This document shows positions 1-5,349 of a stretch of 5,349 bases of DNA, piece after piece. The notes under the pieces are model-generated. The model worked only from the letters and a program-made list of their open reading frames with translations, was not told where the DNA came from and did not search any database. Every line of letters starts with the position of its first letter. The first letter of the stretch is position 1. The stretch comes from Lysobacterales bacterium. Lineage in GTDB: Bacteria; Pseudomonadota; Gammaproteobacteria; Xanthomonadales; Xanthomonadaceae. The translations under genes and the position numbers were made by a program. The DNA is taken from positions 1-5,349 of the forward strand of contig JAGRJX010000082.1 in the NCBI GenBank assembly GCA_020442545.1, read 5' to 3'.

Positions 1-2288
1 TCACTCGGCGCTACGCGCGAAGCATTATCTTCGACTACTCGTATCGCTACTTCTATGGCGATGGCTATGGAAAGGACTACCAGATCCTCAATCTGGACGA
101 TGCCGCAGAACAGCAGGGCCTGGATCGTTACCTGACGGCGTGCCTCATGGCTGCATACCAGCAGCGCCGACTCTTCGATGACAAACAAGGGGAGTTGCGG
201 GAGTTCAACATCGAGCGTCCGCTGTGGATTTTTGTCGGAAGCAGCGTCAATGCCGTGCGCACGGAGCGGGGAAGGACGGTTTCCGATGTAACGGAGATTC
301 TTCTGTTTCTTTCGCGTTTCAGCAGTTCACGACAGCAGGCTGAGCGGGCGATCAACGGCATCCTCAGTGAAGGCCTGCCAACCGCGAGCGGACAGAATCC
401 TTTTGCCAATCGATTTGCTTACCTCGCCGAGCTGGGACTCAGTGGCAGTGAGTTCTATGCGGACATTTGTGTTCGCCTATTCAATGCACCTGGCGGCGGA
501 TCGTTGCACGTTGAGTACCTGAAGGGCGCTGACGGCGAGCTGGCACTAAAGTTGGGCGACAACGACCCTTTTGGCGTAATCAATGTCGGTGATGCCAAGA
601 AGCTCCATGACCTGTGTGATGAGACCCCAGGCCTGGTAGCCGAAGAGCGCGATTTCGCGGGTTCGCTTTTCCGGAGCATCAACCATCCGAACAGCAAGAT
701 CAGCTTGCTGATCGGATCACGACGATTTACGGAAGGCTGGAACAGCTGGCGAGTCAGCACGCTCGGTTTGATGAAGCTCGGACGAAGTGAAGGTGCGCAG
801 ATCATCCAGCTGTTTGGACGTGGTGTTCGCCTCATCGGCCACGGCTGGAGCCTGAAACGGAGCAAGGCGTTGCGATTGCCCGCAGGCCTGGTCAGGCCAA
901 GGCATCTGGGGCTTCTGGAAACGCTCAATGTTTTCGGTGTCCATGCCGATTACATGGCCCAGTTCAAGCAGTTTCTGGAGGACGAGGGCTTGCCGCCGGA
1001 CCAGGATGCGGAAGAGATCGTTCTGCCTGTGATCCGGAATCTCGGTGCGCACAAACTCAAAGTCATCCGGCTGAAACCCGAGATCAATGGTGTGCAAACT
1101 GCCTTCGGCACCGCTTTTCGACAGCTGGCACCCGTGCCGGAGCTGGCGCCGCCTGCTGGCGAAGCCGACCAATGGCTGCTCCGCAACAAGGTGCAGCTCA
1201 ACTGGTATCCGAAGGTGCGGGCGATGAGAGCCGCCGGCCTGGCAGGGGGAGACGGCCTAGCGCAACTTGAGCACGGGAAGCTCACCGCGCGTCATATCGC
1301 TCTGCTCGACCTGGATCGAACGTGGTTCGAGTTGATCCGCTTCAAGAATGAGCGTGGCTGGCATAACTTCGATATTCCGCGGCAAGCGGTTGATCGCCTG
1401 CTTGCAGATAGCGACTGGTATGACCTGCTCATCCCAGCCTCGATGTTGGCGCTGGACAGCTACCAGAAGGTGGCTGTCTGGCAGGAAATTTCCGAGACGC
1501 TCCTGAAGCGATACGCCGAGCGTTATTACAGTTTTCGCAAGAAGGCTTGGGAAGAGCCGCACCTCGAATATGCGGAACTCACATCCGACGACCCGAATTT
1601 CCCGGATCCTGGTGACGGGGTTGGAGAGGATCAAGGCATTTATCGACTTTCGATCGAGAGATCCGAGCAGACACTGATCACCCAGCTGAAACAGCTGGGT
1701 GAAGAGTTGCGCAAGCGTGTCGCTATCACGGACAGGAAACTGACTGGCGGTCAGGCTGCCGTCGAAGTGGTCGTCTTCAAGAACCACTTGTACGAACCAC
1801 TGATCAAGGCCAATGGTGCCAGCATCACGGTCAAGCCGGTGTCGCTCAACGAGGGCGAAATGAAGTTCGTCAATCGCCTGAAGGCCTACTGCCTGGAACA
1901 CCCGGAGCAGTTCGAAGACAAGCCCCTGTTCCTGCTGCGCAACATGAGCCGTGGGCGGGGCGTGGGCTTCTTTGAGGCGGGCAACTTCTTTCCCGACTTC
2001 ATTCTCTGGCGTATCGACGGCGAGGAGCAGTGCATCAAGTTCATTGACCCTAAAGGCATCCGACAGCTGAGCTGGGCCAACGAGCCGAAACTCGAGTTCC
2101 ACAAGACGGTGCGTGAGATTGAGGCGCGAATAGGTGATCCCAATGTGAGGCTCGATAGCTTCATTGTGTCTGTCACTTCGGCGTCAGAAATGGCGATGCA
2201 TTGGGGCGTCACTCCTGAGCAAATGGCGGAACGCAACATCCTGTTCGATGAAGATCCGGACTACGTTCGTCAGTTGCTTGCTGGGTAG
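1..2288 (+). CDS. Type III restriction Res-like SF2 helicase-nuclease, 5'-truncated by window
   Basis: The reading frame is open from the first complete codon at base 3 to TAG at 2286-2288, giving 761 residues with no start visible, so this is the C-terminal part of a larger protein. Window residues 1-48, before the first ATG at 147, read naturally (an IIFDYSYRYFYGDGYGKD segment), so 147 is not the real start. The second RecA-like helicase domain covers roughly residues 70-290. It shows a motif V-like EGWNSWRVS (residues 244-252) and motif VI QLFGRGVR (269-276), whose arginines fit ATP hydrolysis. Near the C-terminus, FFPDF with Asp665 followed by FIDPKG with Asp682 and Lys684 matches a PD-(D/E)xK nuclease core, as in type III Res subunits. 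The likely role is ATP-dependent DNA cleavage in host defence. The first RecA domain and any Mod methyltransferase are outside the window. The middle section (about 300-600) has no domain I can name. GC content is lower than in the trp genes, suggesting acquisition. The helicase-nuclease call is strong; type III membership is inferred. Confidence 0.85.
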   Translation, partial: TRRYARSIIFDYSYRYFYGDGYGKDYQILNLDDAAEQQGLDRYLTACLMAAYQQRRLFDDKQGELREFNIERPLWIFVGSSVNAVRTERGRTVSDVTEILLFLSRFSSSRQQAERAINGILSEGLPTASGQNPFANRFAYLAELGLSGSEFYADICVRLFNAPGGGSLHVEYLKGADGELALKLGDNDPFGVINVGDAKKLHDLCDETPGLVAEERDFAGSLFRSINHPNSKISLLIGSRRFTEGWNSWRVSTLGLMKLGRSEGAQIIQLFGRGVRLIGHGWSLKRSKALRLPAGLVRPRHLGLLETLNVFGVHADYMAQFKQFLEDEGLPPDQDAEEIVLPVIRNLGAHKLKVIRLKPEINGVQTAFGTAFRQLAPVPELAPPAGEADQWLLRNKVQLNWYPKVRAMRAAGLAGGDGLAQLEHGKLTARHIALLDLDRTWFELIRFKNERGWHNFDIPRQAVDRLLADSDWYDLLIPASMLALDSYQKVAVWQEISETLLKRYAERYYSFRKKAWEEPHLEYAELTSDDPNFPDPGDGVGEDQGIYRLSIERSEQTLITQLKQLGEELRKRVAITDRKLTGGQAAVEVVVFKNHLYEPLIKANGASITVKPVSLNEGEMKFVNRLKAYCLEHPEQFEDKPLFLLRNMSRGRGVGFFEAGNFFPDFILWRIDGEEQCIKFIDPKGIRQLSWANEPKLEFHKTVREIEARIGDPNVRLDSFIVSVTSASEMAMHWGVTPEQMAERNILFDEDPDYVRQLLAG
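1678..1702. repeat. 11-bp perfect inverted repeat inside the restriction gene
   Basis: Arms TCACCCAGCTG (1678-1688) and CAGCTGGGTGA (1692-1702) are exact reverse complements separated by AAA. They lie in the codons for ITQLKQLGE, so the symmetry arises partly from a repeated Gln-Leu. No T-run follows, so it is not an intrinsic terminator. It may be coincidental, or it may form an mRNA hairpin inside the coding region. Confidence 0.6.
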
Positions 2289-2356
2289 CTGTACTCGCAA
2301 ATTCGGTTCCCGCGTTCAGGCCCAATGAATGTCTCGCAGATTCTCGTTTCGGAAGT

Positions 2357-2368
2357 GCTGTCGACAGC
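2357..2368. repeat. 12-base perfect palindrome
   Basis: GCTGTCGACAGC reads the same on both strands. Flanking GAA (2351-2353 region) and TTC (2369-2371) could extend the symmetry across a small bulge. It could be a dimeric protein binding site or chance. Its position in the gap between the restriction gene and trpG is the only contextual hint. Confidence 0.5.
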
Positions 2369-2392
2369 TTCTCGGATATCGCTCGCTTTCAT

Positions 2393-2409
2393 ATGTCGCT
2401 ACGCGACAT
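2393..2409. repeat. Small hairpin, 7-bp stem with 3-base loop
   Basis: Arms ATGTCGC (2393-2399) and GCGACAT (2403-2409) pair perfectly around a TAC loop, with a possible extra T-G pair outside. No T-run follows, so it does not look like a Rho-independent terminator. It lies 25 bases after the 12-base palindrome. Confidence 0.5.
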
Positions 2410-2464
2410 GGGCATCGAGTCTCCGTCAAAATCAGGACCTGGGCTCGTGGGCAGGAAACAGATT

Positions 2465-2486
2465 TGCGGGTATCCATGCGGGTATC
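2465..2486 (+). repeat. Tandem direct repeat TGCGGGTATC, two copies
   Basis: Two identical 10-base copies of TGCGGGTATC occur at 2465-2474 and 2477-2486, separated by CA, a 12-base period. Repeats of the GCGGGTAT type are, as I recall, common beside attachment sites of integrative elements carrying P4-like tyrosine recombinases, where they may act as recombinase arm sites. Here they lie about 50 bases before trpG and after a foreign-looking restriction gene, which fits an element end. They could instead be an operator for trpG. The repeat itself is certain; the role is inferred. Confidence 0.6.
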
Positions 2487-2524
2487 AAACGCGACTTTCT
2501 GCAACATGAGCCAATAAAAACAAT

Positions 2525-2528
2525 AGGA
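2525..2528 (+). promoter_or_regulatory. Ribosome binding site of trpG
   Basis: AGGA ends 10 bases before the ATG at 2539. A second in-frame ATG at 2548 would sit about 19 bases from it. This supports 2539 as the start, which also gives the usual TrpG N-terminus (MLLMIDNYDSFT). Confidence 0.6.
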
Positions 2529-2538
2529 TATACGCTAC

Positions 2539-3117
2539 ATGCTCCTGATGATCGACAACTACGACAGCTTCACATGGAACCTCGTGCAGTACCTGCAGGA
2601 GCTGGGGGAAGAAGTGCGCGTGGTGCGCAATGACGAGCTGTCGGTGGATGACATTGCCGCGCTGAAGCCTGAGCGCATCGTGATTTCGCCGGGGCCGTGT
2701 ACGCCGAACGAGGCGGGCGTGTCGATGGCGGTCATCGATCGGCTGGGGCCGTCGGTGCCGATCTTCGGCGTCTGCCTTGGTCACCAGTCGATTGGTCAGG
2801 TGCTGGGCGGCAAGGTGGTGCGGGCGCGGCAGATCATGCATGGCAAGACGTCGCCGATGCATCACAGCGGCGTGGGCGTGTTTGCCGGGCTCGACAATCC
2901 GTTCGAGGCCACGCGCTACCATTCGCTGATCGTCGAGCGCGAGTCGCTGCCGGACTGCCTGGAAATCACTGCCTGGACCGAGCACGAGGACGGCGGCTTC
3001 GACGAGATCATGGGGCTGCGTCACAAGGAGTGGCCGCTGGAAGGCGTGCAGTTCCACCCCGAGTCCATCCTCACGCAACACGGCCACGACATGCTGCGCA
3101 ATTTCCTCGCGCGCTGA
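2539..3117 (+). CDS. trpG: Anthranilate synthase component II, glutamine amidotransferase
   Basis: This 192-residue class I glutamine amidotransferase has the usual TrpG length. It hydrolyses glutamine and passes ammonia to TrpE, which converts chorismate to anthranilate, the first committed step of tryptophan synthesis in the cytoplasm. The N-terminus IDNYDSFTWNL is characteristic. The nucleophile is Cys79 in FGVCLGHQ, and the rest of the triad is His173 and Glu175 in QFHPES. SPGP at 50-53 lies in the oxyanion-side loop, and HHSGV (108-112) and RYHSL (126-130) are also typical. It is a standalone subunit, not fused to TrpE or TrpD. In many bacteria the same protein also serves PabB for folate synthesis, which the sequence cannot decide. 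trpE is not adjacent: a restriction gene lies 250 bases upstream. trpD follows after 72 bases. Confidence 0.96.
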   Translation: MLLMIDNYDSFTWNLVQYLQELGEEVRVVRNDELSVDDIAALKPERIVISPGPCTPNEAGVSMAVIDRLGPSVPIFGVCLGHQSIGQVLGGKVVRARQIMHGKTSPMHHSGVGVFAGLDNPFEATRYHSLIVERESLPDCLEITAWTEHEDGGFDEIMGLRHKEWPLEGVQFHPESILTQHGHDMLRNFLAR

Positions 3118-3129
3118 GAGCGTTCATCC

Positions 3130-3166
3130 ACCCTCACCCCGGCCCTCTCCCGCCGGCGGGAGAGGG
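3130..3166. repeat. Interspersed CCCTC-type hairpin repeat between trpG and trpD
   Basis: ACCCTCACCCCGG (3130-3142) leads into a perfect 24-base palindrome at 3143-3166, with arms CCCTCTCCCGCC and GGCGGGAGAGGG and no unpaired loop. Elements with this CCCTCACCCC...CCCTCTCCC core and a GGGAGAGGG right arm are, from general knowledge, dispersed in many copies in intergenic regions of several proteobacteria, including Xanthomonadales. They often translate as HPHPGPLP-like peptides. The stem would be very stable in RNA. No T-run follows, so it is not a classic terminator. It could attenuate read-through, or protect the trpG end of the mRNA from 3' exonucleases. It ends 23 bases before the trpD start. 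Confidence 0.85.
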
Positions 3167-3189
3167 ATACAAGCTGAAGCAACGAAGCC

Positions 3190-4245
3190 ATGACTACGAC
3201 CATCACCGCCAACGAAGCCCTGCAGCGCACCATCGAGCATCGCGAAGTCTTTCACGACGAGATGGTCGATCTGATGCGGCAGATCATGCGCGGCGAGCTA
3301 TCGCCGGTGATGGTGGCCGCCATCCTCACCGGCTTGCGCGTGAAGAAGGAAACCATCGGCGAGATCGCCGGCGCGGCGACGGTGATGCGCGAGTTCGCGC
3401 ACAAGGTCGACGTGGCCGACAGCGACAACTTCGTCGACATCGTCGGTACCGGCGGTGATGGCGCCAACACCTTCAACATCTCGACGGCCAGCATGTTCGT
3501 GGTGGCGGCTGCCGGCGGCAAGGTGGCCAAGCACGGCAACCGCAGCGTGTCGTCGAAGTCCGGCAGCGCCGACGTGCTGGAATCGCTGGGCGCGGCCATC
3601 GAGCTGCCGCCGGAAGCGGTGGCGCAGTGCATCGCCGACACCGGCATCGGCTTCATGTTCGCACCGGTGCATCATCCGGCGATGAAGAACGTGGCTCCGG
3701 TGCGCCGCGAAATGGGTGTGCGCACGATCTTCAACATCCTGGGGCCGCTGACCAACCCGGCCGGCGCGCCGAACATCCTGATGGGCGTGTTCCATCCCGA
3801 TCTCGTCGGCATCCAGGTGCGCGTGCTGCAGCGCTTGGGCGCCAAGCACGCGCTGGTGGTCTGGGGCCGTGACGGCATGGACGAGATTTCGCTGGGTGCC
3901 GGTACCCGCGTGGGTGAGCTGCGCGACGGCGCGGTGCGCGAATACGAAGTGCATCCCGAGGATTTCGGTATCGCCATGGCCGCCAGCCGCAACCTGCGTG
4001 TGGACAACGCCGACGAGTCGCGCGCCATGATCATGGAGGCGCTGGAGAATCGCGACGGCCTGCCGCGCGAAATCGTGGCGCTGAACGCCGGCGCCGCGCT
4101 TTATGCCGCCAATGTCGCCGACAGCATCGCCGACGGCATCGAGCGCGCCCGCGAAGCGCTCGCCAGCGGCGCGGCGCTGGACAAGCTGCACGAGTTCGTC
4201 GCCTGTACCCGCGCGCTGGCCGGTCTGCCCACGGGAGGCGGCTGA
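3190..4245 (+). CDS. trpD: Anthranilate phosphoribosyltransferase
   Basis: This 351-residue protein has the standalone TrpD length. It transfers phosphoribose from PRPP to anthranilate, giving N-(5-phosphoribosyl)anthranilate, the second step of the pathway. Family signatures are in place: helical N-terminal domain with GELSPVMVAAILTGLR (35-50), PRPP-binding GTGGD (86-90), NISTAS (96-101), KHGNRSVSSKSGSADVLE (114-131), the anthranilate-site segment HHPAMKNVAPVRREMGVRTIFN (161-182; Arg172/Arg173), GPLTNP (185-190) and the Mg-binding Asp231-Glu232 in GRDGMDE. Nothing is missing or broken. The start at 3190 gives the normal N-terminus, but only weak GAAG stretches precede it and no strong Shine-Dalgarno is visible. 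The gene sits 23 bases downstream of a strong palindrome, so its translation may be affected by that structure. It is not fused to trpG, unlike in enteric bacteria. Confidence 0.97.
   Translation: MTTTITANEALQRTIEHREVFHDEMVDLMRQIMRGELSPVMVAAILTGLRVKKETIGEIAGAATVMREFAHKVDVADSDNFVDIVGTGGDGANTFNISTASMFVVAAAGGKVAKHGNRSVSSKSGSADVLESLGAAIELPPEAVAQCIADTGIGFMFAPVHHPAMKNVAPVRREMGVRTIFNILGPLTNPAGAPNILMGVFHPDLVGIQVRVLQRLGAKHALVVWGRDGMDEISLGAGTRVGELRDGAVREYEVHPEDFGIAMAASRNLRVDNADESRAMIMEALENRDGLPREIVALNAGAALYAANVADSIADGIERAREALASGAALDKLHEFVACTRALAGLPTGGG
4233..4238 (+). promoter_or_regulatory. Ribosome binding site of the ABM-domain gene
   Basis: GGGAGG lies within the last codons of trpD and ends 10 bases before the ATG at 4249. 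It is the strongest Shine-Dalgarno sequence in the window and decides this start over later ones. Confidence 0.75.
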
Positions 4246-4248
4246 GTC

Positions 4249-4611
4249 ATGGGCCATCTCTCGTTGAATCAGCGCTTTGCCGGAACGCCGGCGCCGCCGT
4301 ATTTCGCGGTCATCTTCAGCTCGACCCGACGTGAAAATGGCGCGAAAGGTTACGCCCACGCCGCCGAACGCATGGTCGAGCTGGCCAGCCAGCAGCCGGG
4401 TTTTCTCGGCGTGGAATCATCCCGCGACGCCGAAGGTTTCGGCATCACTGTCTCGTACTGGGAATCCGAGGCCGCCATCGCCGCCTGGAAGCACCAGACC
4501 GAGCATCGCGCCACCCGCGAGCAGGGCCGTCGCGACTGGTACGCGCAGTTCGAAGTGCGCGTCTGCAAGGTCGAGCGCGCCTATGGCTTCGTCACCCGGG
4601 AAGCCGCATGA
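4249..4611 (+). CDS. ABM-domain protein (antibiotic biosynthesis monooxygenase fold) within the trp operon
   Basis: This 120-residue protein has an ABM dimeric alpha-beta barrel domain at about residues 18-110. The recognisable stretches are YFAVIFSS (18-25), AERMVELASQQPGFLGVES (39-57), GFGITVSYWESEAAIAAWK (63-81), HRATREQGRRDWYAQFEVRV (86-105) and ERAYGF (109-114). ABM proteins include cofactor-free quinone-forming monooxygenases and haem-degrading enzymes, but this general subgroup is mostly uncharacterised, so its substrate is unknown. No signal peptide or membrane segment is seen; it should be cytoplasmic. The start lies 3 bases after the trpD stop behind a strong GGGAGG, and the stop overlaps the trpC ATG (ATGA), so it is almost certainly cotranscribed and translationally coupled with both. 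The family call is firm. A role in tryptophan synthesis, for example handling an oxidised indole or anthranilate product, is speculation from context. Confidence 0.88.
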   Translation: MGHLSLNQRFAGTPAPPYFAVIFSSTRRENGAKGYAHAAERMVELASQQPGFLGVESSRDAEGFGITVSYWESEAAIAAWKHQTEHRATREQGRRDWYAQFEVRVCKVERAYGFVTREAA

Positions 4612-5349
4612 ACACCATTCTTAACCGCATCCTGGCGCGCAAGGCCGAGGAAGTCGCCGAGCGCGCTTCACGCATGTCGCTGGCGGAACTGGAAGCCCAC
4701 TGTCGCGACCTGCCGGACACGCGCGGCTTCCTGTCGTCGCTGGAGGCACGCATCGACGCCGGCTTGCCGGCGGTGATCGCCGAGGTGAAGAAGGCCAGTC
4801 CGTCGAAAGGCGTGATTCGCCCTGATTTCCGGCCGGCCGATATCGCGCGCAGCTACGAAGCCGGAGGTGCGGCCTGCCTGTCGGTGCTGACCGACATCGA
4901 TTTTTTCCAGGGCGCAGACGATTATCTGGTCGATGCGCGTAGCGCCTGTTCATTGCCAGTGCTTCGCAAGGACTTCGTGATCGACGACTACCAGCTGTTC
5001 GAGGCGCGCGCGCTGCGTGCGGACTGCGTGCTGTTGATCGTCGCCGCGCTGGATCAGCCGCAGCTCGTCGGTCTGTGCGACCAGGCGATGGAGCTGGGGC
5101 TCGATGTCCTGGTGGAAGTCCATGACGCTACCGAGATGCAGCGCGCACTGACGCTCCGTTCACCGCTGATCGGCGTCAACAACCGCAACCTGCACACCTT
5201 CGAGACTTCACTGGACACCACACTGACGCTGCGCGAGATGGTTCCCGACTCAAGCCTGCTGGTCACCGAATCCGGCATTCATACGCCGGACGATGTCGCC
5301 CACATGCGCGAGGCCGGCATTCATGCCTTCCTGGTCGGCGAAGCCTTCA
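4608..5349 (+). CDS. trpC: Indole-3-glycerol-phosphate synthase, 3'-truncated by window
   Basis: The frame runs open from ATG at 4608 to the window end, giving 247 complete codons plus one base. Family members are about 260-270 residues, so only roughly the last 20 are missing. The enzyme closes and decarboxylates CdRP (1-(o-carboxyphenylamino)-1-deoxyribulose 5-phosphate) to indole-3-glycerol phosphate, on a TIM-barrel fold. Catalytic and phosphate-site motifs are all present: IAEVKKASPSKG (57-68; Glu59, Lys61), LRKDFVID (119-126; Lys121), LVEVHD (168-173; Glu170), GVNNRNL (189-195; Asn191) and TESGI (220-224; Glu221, Ser222). LVGEAF at the end begins the second phosphate loop. The start overlaps the stop of the preceding gene as ATGA, with GGGAAG 4 bases before it, so coupled translation is expected. 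Whether it is fused to trpF cannot be seen, but the segment matches monofunctional TrpC. Confidence 0.96.
   Translation, partial: MNTILNRILARKAEEVAERASRMSLAELEAHCRDLPDTRGFLSSLEARIDAGLPAVIAEVKKASPSKGVIRPDFRPADIARSYEAGGAACLSVLTDIDFFQGADDYLVDARSACSLPVLRKDFVIDDYQLFEARALRADCVLLIVAALDQPQLVGLCDQAMELGLDVLVEVHDATEMQRALTLRSPLIGVNNRNLHTFETSLDTTLTLREMVPDSSLLVTESGIHTPDDVAHMREAGIHAFLVGEAF

Larger units (their letters stand above)
2289..2538. other. Intergenic gap between restriction gene and trpG; candidate island junction
   Basis: This 250-base stretch holds no gene I can support. The short frames across it (for example 2329-2517 on + and 2316-2507 on -) show no recognisable domain, and their Arg/Ser/Cys-rich translations look like chance. 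It contains a palindrome, a hairpin and a tandem direct repeat, listed separately. It ends in an AT-rich stretch (2511-2532) just before trpG. I see no tRNA or tRNA fragment, no run of Trp codons that would mark a trp leader peptide, and no convincing sigma-70 promoter pair, although trpG probably needs one here. No hairpin followed by a T-run terminates the restriction gene. Confidence 0.6.

Noticed and set aside
1257..2102. 281-codon open frame on the minus strand opposite the restriction gene
   Set aside because: It overlaps the nuclease half of a well-supported plus-strand gene and shows no recognisable domain.
147..2288. Treating ATG 147 as the true start of the restriction gene
   Set aside because: The same frame stays open to the window edge with family-like sequence, and a protein starting at 147 would lack the first helicase domain.
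2289..2420. Rho-independent terminator after the restriction gene
   Set aside because: The only clear hairpin (2393-2409) has a 7-bp stem and no following T-run.
2289..2538. tRNA gene or tRNA 3' fragment as an attachment site
   Set aside because: No T-arm-like GGTTCGA core with a paired acceptor stem could be found on either strand.
2325..2633. Short plus-strand frames in the gap before trpG (2325-2633 and 2329-2517) as possible small or remnant genes
   Set aside because: They show no Shine-Dalgarno, domain or integrase remnant. The longer one runs out of frame into trpG.
2697..3458. 253-codon plus-strand frame crossing trpG, the repeat and the start of trpD
   Set aside because: It is an out-of-frame Arg/Ala/Gly-rich reading of two confirmed genes. 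Its HPHPGPLPPAGEG segment is only the interspersed repeat translated.
3298..4359. 353-codon open frame on the minus strand opposite trpD
   Set aside because: It is a high-GC shadow of trpD. The translation is His/Arg/Ala-rich with no domain, while the plus frame has every TrpD motif.
4277..4624. 115-codon frame overlapping the ABM-domain gene
   Set aside because: It is a shadow frame of low complexity. The 4249-4611 frame has the ABM domain and a strong ribosome binding site.

Overview
The window holds two unrelated blocks on the + strand. The organism looks like a high-GC gammaproteobacterium. The order trpG-trpD-small ABM-fold gene-trpC, the protein sequences and a CCCTC-rich interspersed hairpin repeat all fit Xanthomonadales (Xanthomonadaceae/Rhodanobacteraceae). 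That placement is from recall of gene order and sequence style, not from a search.

Block 1 (1-2288) is the 3' part, 761 codons, of a large superfamily 2 helicase with a C-terminal PD-(D/E)xK nuclease, resembling the Res subunit of type III restriction systems. Its first RecA domain, with Walker A and DEAD/DEAH motifs, must lie before the window, as would any partner methyltransferase. Its base composition is lower in GC than the trp genes and its third codon positions are less biased, so it looks like accessory defence DNA.

The 250-base gap 2289-2538 has no convincing gene. It holds a perfect 12-base palindrome, a 7-bp hairpin, and two copies of TGCGGGTATC two bases apart, followed by an AT-rich stretch just before trpG. 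The tandem repeat resembles sites found near the ends of islands moved by tyrosine recombinases. The gap is therefore a candidate junction between the restriction gene and the trp block, but no attachment site can be proven from one end.

Block 2 (2539-5349) is a tryptophan biosynthesis operon segment. TrpG is the glutamine amidotransferase subunit of anthranilate synthase, TrpD is anthranilate phosphoribosyltransferase, and TrpC is indole-3-glycerol-phosphate synthase, cut by the window end. Between trpD and trpC lies a 120-residue antibiotic biosynthesis monooxygenase (ABM) domain protein. It starts 3 bases after trpD and its stop overlaps the trpC start, so it is very likely cotranslated with the pathway. 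A perfect 24-base palindrome belonging to an interspersed repeat sits between trpG and trpD. trpE, the partner of trpG, is not in the window, and the immediate upstream neighbour is the restriction gene. No Trp-rich leader peptide or attenuator is visible upstream of trpG.
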